NCBI RefSeq assembly: GCF_022751215.1
Contig: NZ_JAICDG010000001.1
Span: 1,488,001 to 1,552,000, forward strand
DNA from: Actinomadura terrae
GTDB taxonomy: Bacteria; Actinomycetota; Actinomycetes; Streptosporangiales; Streptosporangiaceae
DNA: 64,000 bases
Direction of reading: 5' to 3'
The position numbers and the translations under genes are program-made. The first letter of the stretch is position 1; each line of letters opens with the position of its first letter. This document shows positions 49,475 through 57,807 of this stretch, piece by piece. The notes beneath the pieces are model-generated. The model made no database searches. It was given only the letters and a program-made list of their open reading frames with translations, and had not been told where the DNA came from.

Positions 49475-51268
49475 TCAGGAGTCGTAGAGCGCGTCGATCT
49501 CGGCGGCGAAGTCGCGCAGCACCACGTTCCGCTTGACCTTGAGGCTCGGCGTCATGTGCCCGGCCTCCTCGGTGAAGTCCACGCCGAGGACGGCGTACTT
49601 CTTCACGGCCTCGGCGTGGCTGACCGCCCGGTTCGCGGCGGCGACGGCGGCGTCGATCTCGGCGACGAGGTCGGGGTCGTGGCGCAGCTCGTCCACCGGC
49701 GTGCCGGCGGGTTTGCCGTGCCGCTCCTTCCACGGGCCCAGCGCCTCGTCGTCCAGCGTGATCAGCGCGCCGACGAACTTGCGGCCGTCGCCGACGACCA
49801 GGCACTGGCTGACCAGCGGGTGGGCGCGGATCCGGTCTTCCAGCGGCGCGGGCGCCACGTTCTTGCCCGCCGCGGTGACCAGGATCTCCTTCTTGCGGCC
49901 GGTGATGCTGAGGAAGCCCTCGGCGTCCAGCGAGCCGAGGTCGCCGGTGTGGAACCAGCCGTCGTCCAGGGCCTCCTTGGTGGCGGCCTCGTTGTTCCAG
50001 TAGCCGCGCAGGATGTTGACGCCGCGGACGAGGACCTCCCCGTCCTCGGCGAGCCGCACGTCCACGCCCGGGATCGGCGGGCCCACGGTGCCAATCTTGA
50101 TCTTGGTCGGCCGGTTGACGCTGACCGGCGCGGTCGTCTCGGTGAGCCCGTAGCCCTCCAGGATCGTGATGCCGACGCCGCGGAAGAAGTGGCCGAGCCG
50201 CTCGCCCAGCGCGGCGCCGCCCGAGACCGCGTACTCGACCCGTCCGCCGATCGCCGCGCGCAGCTTCTTGTAGACCAGCACGTCGAAGACCTTGTGCTTG
50301 ACCGCGAGCCCGAGCCCGGGACGGCCGGCGTCCAGCGCCCGGCTGTAGGCGACCGCCGTCTCGGCCGCCGCCTTGAAGACCTTGCCCCTGCCCGCGGCCG
50401 CCGCCTTCTGCTCGGCGCCGTTGTAGACCTTCTCGAACACGCGGGGGACGGCCAGCAGGAACGTCGGGCGGAACGTCGCGAGGTCGGGCAGCAGGTTCGG
50501 GACGTCGCTGTGCCCGAACACGACCCCGGCGTCGACGCACGCCACCTCGATCACCCGCGCGAACACGTGCGCGAGCGGCAGGAACAGCAGCGTCGTGCTG
50601 CCGTCGATGGTGATCTCGGAGATCGCGCCCTGGACGGTGTTGCGGGCGGTCCGCACCAGGTTCCCGTGGGTGATCTCGCAGCCCTTGGGACGTCCGGTGG
50701 TGCCCGAGGTGTAGATCAGCGTCGCGGTGTCGGCGGCGTCGCGGGACGCGCGGCGCTCCTCGACCACCTCCCGCGCGACGTCCTTGCCGAGGCGGACGAC
50801 CTCGGCGACGCCGCCCGCGTCGATGCCCCAGACGTGCGCGAGGTCCGGGAGCGAGCCCCGGACCTCCTCGATCGTGCTGACGTGCGCGTCGGTCTCGGCG
50901 AACACGGCCTTGAGGCCGGAGTCGCCGGCGATCCACTCGATCTGCTCGGCCGAGGACGTCTCGTAGACCGGCACCGAGACCGCGCCCGCCGCCCAGATCG
51001 CGTAGTCCAGCAGCGTCCACTCGTAGCGGGTCCGCGACAGCAGCCCGACCCGGTCGCCGGGCTCGATCCCGGCCGCGACCAGCCCCCGGGCCACCTCCGT
51101 GACCTCGTCCGCGAACTCGGCCGCGGTGACCGAGCTCCAGGCCCCGCCGTCACCGCGTCGGCGCAGGACGATCACGCCGGGTTCCCGCGCGGCCCGGGTG
51201 AAGGGCGCGTCGGTCAGATTGGTGGAGTCGGGGACCTCCACCATCGCGGGGACGCTGAACTCGCGCAC
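49475..51268 (-). CDS. Long-chain fatty-acid-CoA ligase (FadD15-like)
   Basis: A 597-residue ANL-superfamily enzyme. The AMP-binding P-loop is LIYTSGTTGRPKGCEITHGN, with ILEGYGLTETTAPVSVN and the hinge WFHTGDLGSLDAEGFLSITGRKKE. The catalytic Lys is in TPSLKVKRN near the C-terminus. Length and sequence fit the FadD15/FACL group. From memory fadD15 (Rv2187) adjoins pimB in M. tuberculosis. GTG 51268 has AGGAG 6 bases upstream, better than more distal in-frame starts. Confidence 0.93.
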   Translation of the reverse strand: MREFSVPAMVEVPDSTNLTDAPFTRAAREPGVIVLRRRGDGGAWSSVTAAEFADEVTEVARGLVAAGIEPGDRVGLLSRTRYEWTLLDYAIWAAGAVSVPVYETSSAEQIEWIAGDSGLKAVFAETDAHVSTIEEVRGSLPDLAHVWGIDAGGVAEVVRLGKDVAREVVEERRASRDAADTATLIYTSGTTGRPKGCEITHGNLVRTARNTVQGAISEITIDGSTTLLFLPLAHVFARVIEVACVDAGVVFGHSDVPNLLPDLATFRPTFLLAVPRVFEKVYNGAEQKAAAAGRGKVFKAAAETAVAYSRALDAGRPGLGLAVKHKVFDVLVYKKLRAAIGGRVEYAVSGGAALGERLGHFFRGVGITILEGYGLTETTAPVSVNRPTKIKIGTVGPPIPGVDVRLAEDGEVLVRGVNILRGYWNNEAATKEALDDGWFHTGDLGSLDAEGFLSITGRKKEILVTAAGKNVAPAPLEDRIRAHPLVSQCLVVGDGRKFVGALITLDDEALGPWKERHGKPAGTPVDELRHDPDLVAEIDAAVAAANRAVSHAEAVKKYAVLGVDFTEEAGHMTPSLKVKRNVVLRDFAAEIDALYDS

Positions 51269-51539
51269 GGCCCACTCCTGTTGTCGGTCGTCTGTCGGGC
51301 ACCGGGGACGGCGGGGGAGTCGTCTCCGGCTCCTCCGCAGCCGATGATACCCACGAGTAAGAAACAGGCCGCCAGCAAAACGCCGCCAACCAGGGCGTGC
51401 TCGGCATCGCGGGCGCTTTCGCACCGCCCGCCGGGGGCGGGTTCTAACGGCACGGCAAAGACCGCCCGGTGGCCGTGGCGGGCGCCGCGCCGTGGCCTAC
51501 CCTGGGTGGCGCCGGACACCTGGGACTCGGGGGATCGCC

Positions 51540-52241
51540 ATGTCGCTGCTTGAGGTGATCGCGCTGACCGCCGACGACGCGCGGGCCGCCGAGGAGGGTG
51601 GCGCCGACCGGATCGAGGTCGCCGCCGACATGGCCGCGGGCGGCCTCACCCCCGATCCCGACGTCGTCGAGGCGATGCGCCGGGCGACGTCCCTGCCGAT
51701 GCGGGTGATGCTGCGCGCCAACGCCGGGTTCCGCACCACCGGCGCCGAGCTCGACCGGCTCCGGGACGCCGCCGCGCGCCTCGCCGGGTCGGGCGTGGAC
51801 GGCTTCGTGCTCGGCTTCCTCGACCCGCTCGGCGAGGTGGACACCGCCGCCGTCGACAAGCTCGTCGCCGTCACCGCCCCGCTGCCGTGGACGTTCCACC
51901 GCGCCCTCGACAACGCCGCCGACCCCGCGCGGGCGTGGGAGGTCGTCCGGGGCCTCGGCGGCGGGCTCGACACCGTGCTCACCGCGGGCTCCGCGCGCGG
52001 CGTGGACGCGGGCGTGGACGTCCTCGCCCGGCGCGCCCAGCAGGACGGCGACTCCGCGAGCATGATCCTCGCCGGGGGCGGGCTGCGGCGCAGGCACGTC
52101 GCGGTGCTCGCCGCCGCCGGGATCACCGCGTTCCACGTGGGCGGCGCCGTCCGTCCCGACGGCGCCTGGGACGCCACGGTCGACGCCGCGCTCGTCGCCG
52201 AGTGGCGCTCGCTGGTCGCCGCCGCCGCCGACGGCGCCTGA
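51540..52241 (+). CDS. cutC: CutC family protein
   Basis: A 233-residue TIM-barrel protein of the CutC family (LEVIALTADDARAAEEGGADRIEVAADMAAGGLTPDP; DGFVLGFLDPLGEVD; WTFHRALDNAADP; ILAGGGLRRRHV). It has been linked to copper homeostasis in some bacteria, but the biochemical role is unsettled. The region between it and the divergent fadD gene (51269-51539, about 270 bases) holds the two promoters and nothing else that I can identify. ATG 51540 follows a G-rich site. Confidence 0.9.
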   Translation: MSLLEVIALTADDARAAEEGGADRIEVAADMAAGGLTPDPDVVEAMRRATSLPMRVMLRANAGFRTTGAELDRLRDAAARLAGSGVDGFVLGFLDPLGEVDTAAVDKLVAVTAPLPWTFHRALDNAADPARAWEVVRGLGGGLDTVLTAGSARGVDAGVDVLARRAQQDGDSASMILAGGGLRRRHVAVLAAAGITAFHVGGAVRPDGAWDATVDAALVAEWRSLVAAAADGA

Positions 52242-52347
52242 CCGGCACGGGCAGCGGGTGGCGCGGGTGGGGCCGAGCCGCGCGGGCGGTGGCTGAGCAG
52301 CACGCGAGCGGCGTTCTGGACGTCTCTCTGCCGTTTAGAGTCGGTTC

Positions 52348-53115
52348 ATGAGGATCCACGTGGTGAGCGACGTCCACGGCCGCGCGGACGCGCTGAGGAG
52401 CGCGGCCGACGGCGCCGACGCCCTCCTCTGCCTGGGCGACCTGATCCTGTTCGTCGACTACTCCGACCACGCGCGGGGCATCTTCGCCGACCTGTTCGGC
52501 CCGGAGGCCGCGAGCCGCTTCATCGCCCTGCGCGACCAGCGCCGCTTCGACGAGGCGCGGGAGTTCTCCCGGACGCTGTGGGCCGGGCTCGACGGCGAGG
52601 CGTGGCCGCACATCGAGCGCGCCGTGGACCGCCAGTACGCCGAGCTGTTCGCGGCGATGCCCGCCCCCGCCTACCTCACCTACGGGAACGTCGACATCCC
52701 CCGCCTGTGGGCGCCGCACCTGCGGGACGGGCACCGCGTCCTGGACGGGGAGGCCGCCGAGCTCGGCGGGCTGCGGTTCGGGTTCGTCGGCGGCGGGCTG
52801 CGCACCGAGTACCGCACCCCCTACGAGCTGGACGAGGAGGCCTACGCCGCCAAGGTCGAGGCCGTCGGGGCCGTGGACGTGCTGTGCTGCCACATCCCGC
52901 CCGCCGTCCCCGAGCTGCTCTACGACACGGTCGCGCGCCGGTTCGAGCGGGGCAGCGAGGCGGTCCTGGAGGCGATCCACCGCACGCAACCGAAGTACGT
53001 GCTCTTCGGGCACGTCCACCAGCCGCTCGCGCGCCGCGTCCGCCTCGGGCGCACCGAATGCGTGAACGTGGGGCACTTCAGGGCCAGTGGGGTGCCGTAC
53101 GTGCTGACGGTGTGA
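52348..53115 (+). CDS. Metallophosphoesterase
   Basis: A 255-residue calcineurin-like phosphoesterase. The metal-binding motifs are DVHG (residues 8-11), LGDL (about 31), GNVD (about 113, in place of the common GNHE), CCHIP and GHVHQP (about 226). A TAGAGT box at 52336-52341 lies 6 bases before the ATG, a leaderless arrangement. The substrate is unknown; a nucleotide or phosphoester is likely. Confidence 0.92.
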   Translation: MRIHVVSDVHGRADALRSAADGADALLCLGDLILFVDYSDHARGIFADLFGPEAASRFIALRDQRRFDEAREFSRTLWAGLDGEAWPHIERAVDRQYAELFAAMPAPAYLTYGNVDIPRLWAPHLRDGHRVLDGEAAELGGLRFGFVGGGLRTEYRTPYELDEEAYAAKVEAVGAVDVLCCHIPPAVPELLYDTVARRFERGSEAVLEAIHRTQPKYVLFGHVHQPLARRVRLGRTECVNVGHFRASGVPYVLTV

Positions 53116-53156
53116 AAGATACTTCTCTGGAGGGCACCGTTCGGAGGGAAGCGCGC

Positions 53157-53591
53157 ATGGCCGACCGCACCAGTTCGTCGATCACCGTGAAGGCGGCGAA
53201 GGCCGAGATCATGGCGGTGATCGCCGATCTCCCGAGCTATCCGCGGTGGGCGAGCGGCATCCGGGAGTTCACCGTCCAGGAGACGGGCGCGGACGGCCGG
53301 GCGGCGCGGGCGCGGCTCACCTTCGACGGTGGCCCGTTCAGCGACACCGTCGGGCTGGCCTACACCTGGTCCGGCGACGACCGCGTCACCTGGGACCTCG
53401 TGGAGAAGGGCAACGTGGTCACCGGCCTGCACGGCTCCTACACCCTCGCCGAGGCGGGCGGCGGCACGGAGGTGACCTACGAGCTGGCCGTGGACGTGCG
53501 CGTGCCCATGATCGGGATGGTGAAGCGCAAGGCCCAGAAACGGATCACCGACTCCGCTTTGAAGGGCCTCAAGCGACACGTTGAGGGCTGA
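53157..53591 (+). CDS. SRPBCC (START-like) family protein
   Basis: A 144-residue helix-grip protein of the polyketide cyclase/SRPBCC superfamily (SSSITVKAAKAEIMAVIADLPSYPRWASGIREF; DTVGLAYTWSGDDRVTWDLVEKG; GGTEVTYELAVDV). It should bind a hydrophobic ligand. It matches the Rv2185c/TB16.3 position in the mycobacterial block (from memory). GGAGGGAA lies 8 bases before the ATG. The gene follows the phosphoesterase by 41 bases and may be co-transcribed. Confidence 0.9.
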   Translation: MADRTSSSITVKAAKAEIMAVIADLPSYPRWASGIREFTVQETGADGRAARARLTFDGGPFSDTVGLAYTWSGDDRVTWDLVEKGNVVTGLHGSYTLAEAGGGTEVTYELAVDVRVPMIGMVKRKAQKRITDSALKGLKRHVEG

Positions 53592-53655
53592 GCGGTTCGT
53601 TCCCTGTCGCGGGGGCGATACCGTTTCTCGCCGACAACGGATGGAAAATGTGCTC

Positions 53656-54009
53656 ATGACCGATCAGTCGGGTGACGTGTGGAGCCGGGCGACCGCCGAG
53701 GACGAGCCGCGTGGCGTGGACCGTCACCTGCGCGAGGCCGGACGGCTCCTGCTGGCGGCGGCGCTGGAGGTCGCGGCCGCCATCGAGGAGGCGGTGGACG
53801 AGGCTCTCGGCAAGGCGGCCGGGGAGGGCCGCCGCGACCGGGACGCGGAGGCGTCAGGGGGCTTCTGGGCGGGTACGTCCGATCGGTCGGGCCCGTCGCG
53901 TCCCGAGGGGAGCGGCCGCCCGCAGCGGGGGGACGCGTGGTCGTCGGCCACCGCCGGCGATCCCACCGACACCCGCCACAGCGGTACGCGCCCCTGCCGG
54001 GACGCGTGA
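53656..54009 (+). CDS. Small acidic protein upstream of glucokinase
   Basis: A ~117-residue protein. An N-terminal helix-rich half (DRHLREAGRLLLAAALEVAAAIEEAVDEALGKAAGEG) is followed by a disordered Gly/Ser/Arg tail. It ends 17 bases before the glucokinase gene. In Streptomyces coelicolor a small gene (SCO2127, from memory) precedes glkA and affects glucose kinase activity; a parallel role here is inference from position. The start is uncertain (ATG 53656 or 53641). Confidence 0.65.
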   Translation: MTDQSGDVWSRATAEDEPRGVDRHLREAGRLLLAAALEVAAAIEEAVDEALGKAAGEGRRDRDAEASGGFWAGTSDRSGPSRPEGSGRPQRGDAWSSATAGDPTDTRHSGTRPCRDA

Positions 54010-54026
54010 GGAGGAGGAAGCGTTAC

Positions 54027-54995
54027 ATGGCCCTGACCATCGGCGTGGATGTGGGCGGTACGAAAGTGGCCGCCGGGGTCGTCGACGACCGGGGGACGAT
54101 CCTGGAGAAGGTCCGCAGGCCGACCCCCTCGACGAACCCCAAGGAGACCGCCGACGCCATCGCCGAGGTCGTCGACCTGCTGAAGGGCAAGTTCGAGGAG
54201 GTCTCGGCGGTCGGGCTCGGCACCGCCGGCTTCGTCGACGAGACGCGCTCCACCGTCCTGTTCGCCCCCAACCTGGCCTGGCGCGACGAGCCGATCAAGG
54301 AGAAGGTCGAGAAGCTGGTCGGGCTCCCGGTCGTGGTCGAGAACGACGGCAACGCCACCGCGTGGGGCGAGGCCAAGTTCGGCGCCGGACGCGGCGAGAA
54401 CTTCATCGTGCTCGTGGCGCTCGGCACCGGTATCGGCGGCGGCATCATCATCAACGGCGAGCTGTACCGGGGGCAGTTCGGCATCGGCGCCGAGATGGGC
54501 CACTTCCGCGTCGTCCCGGACGGGCGGCGCTGCGGCTGCGGCAACCGGGGCTGCTGGGAGCAGTACGCCAGCGGGAACGCCCTCGTCCACGAGGCCCGCG
54601 ACCTCGCCCGGGTCGCGCCCGCGATGGCGGGGCGGCTGCTGGAGCTCGGCGACGGCAGGCCCGAGGGGATCAGCGGCCCCGAGGTCACCCAGGCCGCCCG
54701 CGAGGGCGACAAGGCGGCGCTGGAGTGCTTCCGCACCGTCGCGCACTGGGCGGGCCAGGGCCTCGCCGACCTCAGCGCCATCCTCGACCCGGGCGCGTTC
54801 ATCATCGGCGGCGGCCTCTCCGACGCCGGCGACCTGCTCCTCGACCCGATCCGCGCCGCCTACGGGAACGCTCTGACGGGACGGGGCCACCGCCCCGTGT
54901 CCGACATCCGCATCGCCGAACTCGGCTCGGCCGCCGGGATCGTCGGCGCCGCCGACCTGGCCCGCGCCCGCACCCGCGAGGACGCGGTCGTGTGA
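54027..54995 (+). CDS. glkA: ROK-family glucokinase
   Basis: A 322-residue sugar kinase. The ATP motif GVDVGGTKVAAGVVDD (residues 5-20), the catalytic ENDGNATAWGE, the LGTGIGGGIIINGEL segment and the ROK zinc motif CGCGNRGCWEQ (about residues 167-177) are intact. It is of the Streptomyces GlkA type that also mediates glucose repression. GGAGGAGGAAG precedes the ATG. The stop overlaps the EEP gene as GTGA. Confidence 0.94.
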   Translation: MALTIGVDVGGTKVAAGVVDDRGTILEKVRRPTPSTNPKETADAIAEVVDLLKGKFEEVSAVGLGTAGFVDETRSTVLFAPNLAWRDEPIKEKVEKLVGLPVVVENDGNATAWGEAKFGAGRGENFIVLVALGTGIGGGIIINGELYRGQFGIGAEMGHFRVVPDGRRCGCGNRGCWEQYASGNALVHEARDLARVAPAMAGRLLELGDGRPEGISGPEVTQAAREGDKAALECFRTVAHWAGQGLADLSAILDPGAFIIGGGLSDAGDLLLDPIRAAYGNALTGRGHRPVSDIRIAELGSAAGIVGAADLARARTREDAVV

Positions 54996-55720
54996 CAGGC
55001 GCCCGCGCCGAGGGCACCCGTGCCGGGAGTGTCCGGGTCCTGAGCTACAACATCCGGTCGCTGCGCGACGACCCGGCCGCCGTGGCGCGGGTCGTCCGCG
55101 GCATCGGCCCGGACGTCCTGCTGCTCCAGGAGGTCCCGCGCTTCTGGGACTGGCGGGTCAAGCGCCGCCGGCTGGCCCGCGCCTGCCGGATGGACATCGC
55201 CGCCGGGCGCCGCGCGTGCGGCCTGGCCGTGCTGTCGGCGCCGGGCGTCCGGCGGGTGCGGCGCGAGTTCCACCTGCTCAGCGCCGTCCCGGGGCTGCAC
55301 CGCCGGGGGCTCGCGATCGCCGTCCTGGAGGTCGGCGGGGTGCGGCTCGTCGCCGCGTCCACCCACCTCGACCTGATGGACGCCCCGCGCCTGCGGCACA
55401 CCCGGGAGGTCCTCGGCTACCTGGAGCGGGCCCGCGACCGCTACGGCGCGCCCGTCGTGCTGGCGGGCGACATCAACGAGGAGCCGGGCGGCGCGTCCTG
55501 GACGCTGTTCACCGAGACCTTCCAGGACGCCTTCGCCGTCGCCCCGGACGGCGCCGAGCTGACCTTCTCGGCCCGCGACCCCCGGCGGCGCATCGACGCG
55601 GTCTTCGCCGACCCGCCGGTGGAGATCGTCGCGTGCGGCGTCCCACCGGACCCGGACGGCGACCACGAGCGGGCCACCGACCACCGCCCCCTCCGCGCCG
55701 ACCTCCGCCTGCCCGCCTGA
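54992..55720 (+). CDS. Endonuclease/exonuclease/phosphatase family protein
   Basis: A 242-residue EEP-fold hydrolase (VRVLSYNIRSLRDD; DVLLLQEVPRFWDW; STHLDLMDAPRLRH; VLAGDINEEPGG; DHERATDHRPLRADL), with catalytic Glu, Asp, Asn and His in place. There is no signal peptide. The substrate (DNA, phospholipid or phosphate ester) is unclear. GTG 54992 overlaps the glucokinase stop, so the two are translationally coupled. A GGGGCC/GGCCCC hairpin at 55778-55803 may terminate the unit. Confidence 0.9.
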   Translation: MTGARAEGTRAGSVRVLSYNIRSLRDDPAAVARVVRGIGPDVLLLQEVPRFWDWRVKRRRLARACRMDIAAGRRACGLAVLSAPGVRRVRREFHLLSAVPGLHRRGLAIAVLEVGGVRLVAASTHLDLMDAPRLRHTREVLGYLERARDRYGAPVVLAGDINEEPGGASWTLFTETFQDAFAVAPDGAELTFSARDPRRRIDAVFADPPVEIVACGVPPDPDGDHERATDHRPLRADLRLPA

Positions 55721-55890
55721 GGCTCGGACCGCCTGACCGCGACCTCAGTGATCACGCGGGCGCGTTAGCTGACCGGTGGGGCCGACGCCGGAGGCGAGGC
55801 CCCGCCGGGAAGATCGCGAAGCGATTCCGCGCCCGCAAAGTCACGGTCACGTCCCGAGCCGCTAGGCGAGGGGCGTGGGCCGGGGCTTAA

Positions 55891-56694
55891 CTAAACAACA
55901 GCGCCGTCGTCGGGGTCGCGGGGTTCGTCGCCCATGCGCAGGACGAGGGTGACGAAGCCGCCGATGAAGGCGGCGACGGCGAGGAAGGCGGCCCAGCCGG
56001 GCACCTCCCAGTCGAGGATGACGGTGATCAGCAGGTAGACGGGGCCGCCGATGAGCGCGATCCAGGCGCCCTTCGTGAGGGGGTCGGCGGTCGGCAGCGG
56101 GGGCGGCGGCGGGGGGACGTAGTGGCCCTCCTCGTCGTCGTCCGGGGGGAACTCGGGCGGTTCGCCGGTGTCGATCACGCGGGCGCGCGGGAGGCGGCCG
56201 GAGCGGTCGTCGCCCTCGGCTGGGGGCGCGGACGGCTCGTCGATGTTCTCCTGGTCGGGCCAGGGGTTCTCGTCGCCCTCGGGGGCGGTGTCGAAACCGG
56301 CGACGATCTCGGCCCAGATCGCGTCCTCGTCGCGTTCGGCGGTGTCGCCCTCGGGCGGGGACGCGGGCGCGGGGGTCTCGGCGTCGCGGTCGGCGAGGTC
56401 GGTCTCGGGTTCGGAGCCGCGCACGGAGGCGTCGCGCAGGCGGGCGAGGTGGGCGCGCAGGATGCCCTCGGCGGCGGGCTTCATCTCGACGTCGACGTAG
56501 AGCCGGTCGAGGACGTCGCCGGCGGCGGGCTCGCCCGCGAGGTCGGGCAGGTCGGCGAGCCCGGACGGCGAGGCCGCGTAGGCGGCGACGCCCGCCTCCC
56601 CGAGCGCGGCGAGCATGGCGTCGGCGAGGTGGGGGGCGAGGTCGACCAGCGGGGCGTAGGTGTCCGCCTTCAGCCCGTTGCCACGGCGGTTCAC
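55891..56694 (-). CDS. Acidic membrane protein, function unknown
   Basis: A 267-residue protein. Residues ~10-90 form a helical globular domain (YAPLVDLAPHLADAMLAALGEAGVAAYAASPSG). A long acidic Pro/Glu-rich linker of ~110 residues ends in a polyproline run. Two C-terminal transmembrane helices follow (WIALIGGPVYLLITVILDW and AAFLAVAAFIGGFVTLVL). This layout is conserved in actinomycetes next to the plsC/MacRS genes, but I know no function. GTG 56694 follows AAGGAG. Confidence 0.82.
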   Translation of the reverse strand: MNRRGNGLKADTYAPLVDLAPHLADAMLAALGEAGVAAYAASPSGLADLPDLAGEPAAGDVLDRLYVDVEMKPAAEGILRAHLARLRDASVRGSEPETDLADRDAETPAPASPPEGDTAERDEDAIWAEIVAGFDTAPEGDENPWPDQENIDEPSAPPAEGDDRSGRLPRARVIDTGEPPEFPPDDDEEGHYVPPPPPPLPTADPLTKGAWIALIGGPVYLLITVILDWEVPGWAAFLAVAAFIGGFVTLVLRMGDEPRDPDDGAVV

Positions 56695-56881
56695 GGAGCC
56701 GGCTCCTTCGACTGCACCGGCATGACGGCCTCCGCTCCCCGATGGTCATGTGCCCGGCGGTACGCGGTGGCACCCACGGACACCCCGAAACGTGAGTCCC
56801 ACGGTATTCGCTGCGCCGCCCGGGACAAGCCCCCGGGGCACACCCGATTGAGATTTCGTACCGAGCCTACGTTCATGCGCG

Positions 56882-56907
56882 GGCCGTCCGCGCCCGCGCG
56901 GACGGCC
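56882..56907. other. Perfect 11-bp hairpin in the divergent region upstream of plsC
   Basis: GGCCGTCCGCG (56882-56892) pairs with CGCGGACGGCC (56897-56907). It lies 140 bases before plsC, with TTGAGA (56848-56853) and GTTCAT (56871-56876) as a weak promoter just upstream. It may be an attenuator or the end of a short transcript. The rest of the 350-base gap (56695-57047) shows nothing else. Confidence 0.4.
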
Positions 56908-57047
56908 GCACCGCGTTCCCGGTGCCGTTCCCGGCGCCGTTCGGCGTGTGGGCGCCGACCGGGCGGGATGCGAGGATGTCCCATCATCTCCCCTCGGGGA
57001 CTTGGACTTGCGCCCGCGGGCTCGCGCGGTCGGAGGAAGGTGTCGGC

Positions 57048-57776
57048 ATGCTCTGGTTCTGGATCCTGCTGAGGATCGTTCTCACACCCATCATGTACGC
57101 CGGGTGGTGGCCGCGGAACCGGGGGATGCGGAACGTCCCGAAGCGGGGGCCCGCGCTGCTGGTCAGCAACCACCTCTCGTTCGCCGACCATTTCTTCGGG
57201 CCGCTGCCGCTGCTGCGCCCGATCTTCTTCATCGGCAAGGGCGAGTATTTCACCGGCCGGGGCATCAAGGGCCTGGTCAGCAAGGCGTTCTTCACCGGCG
57301 TGGGGGTCGTGCCGGTGGACCGAACGGGCGGCTCGTCGGCCGAGGCGGCGCTGCGGACGGGCCTGCGCATCCTGTCGGAGGGCAAGCTGCTCGGCATCTA
57401 CCCCGAGGGGACCCGGGCACCCGACAACCGCCTCTACCGTGGCAAGACGGGCGTGGCGCGGCTCGCGCTGAAGTCCCGGGCGCCGGTGATCCCGATGGCG
57501 ATGATCAACACGTTCGAGCTGATGCCGCCGGGGCGGCCGTTCCCGCGGCTCGGGATCAGGCCGGGGGTGCGGTTCGGCGAGCCGCTGGACTTCTCCCGGC
57601 ACTACGGCCGCGAGGACGACCACGAGGTGCTGCGGGAGATCACCGACGAGATCATGCACGCGATCCGGGACCTGTCGGGCCAGGAGTACGTGGACCGGTA
57701 CGCCGCCGACGTGAAGGCCGAGCTGGCCGGGAAGCCGGGCCGGGAGGACGAGGGCGACGGCGGCATCGGAGGCTGA
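57048..57776 (+). CDS. plsC: 1-acyl-sn-glycerol-3-phosphate acyltransferase (PlsC family)
   Basis: A 242-residue membrane-associated acyltransferase. The catalytic NHxxxxD box is SNHLSFADHFFG (about residue 42), and the substrate-binding motif IYPEGTRAPD lies near 122. VPVDRTGGSS is the family block between them. It acylates lysophosphatidate or a related lipid in membrane synthesis. From memory it corresponds to Rv2182c. GGAGGAAGG lies 9 bases before the ATG. Confidence 0.93.
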   Translation: MLWFWILLRIVLTPIMYAGWWPRNRGMRNVPKRGPALLVSNHLSFADHFFGPLPLLRPIFFIGKGEYFTGRGIKGLVSKAFFTGVGVVPVDRTGGSSAEAALRTGLRILSEGKLLGIYPEGTRAPDNRLYRGKTGVARLALKSRAPVIPMAMINTFELMPPGRPFPRLGIRPGVRFGEPLDFSRHYGREDDHEVLREITDEIMHAIRDLSGQEYVDRYAADVKAELAGKPGREDEGDGGIGG

Positions 57777-57807
57777 GGCCCGCCGCACGGCGGAGCGAGG
57801 GGGACGG

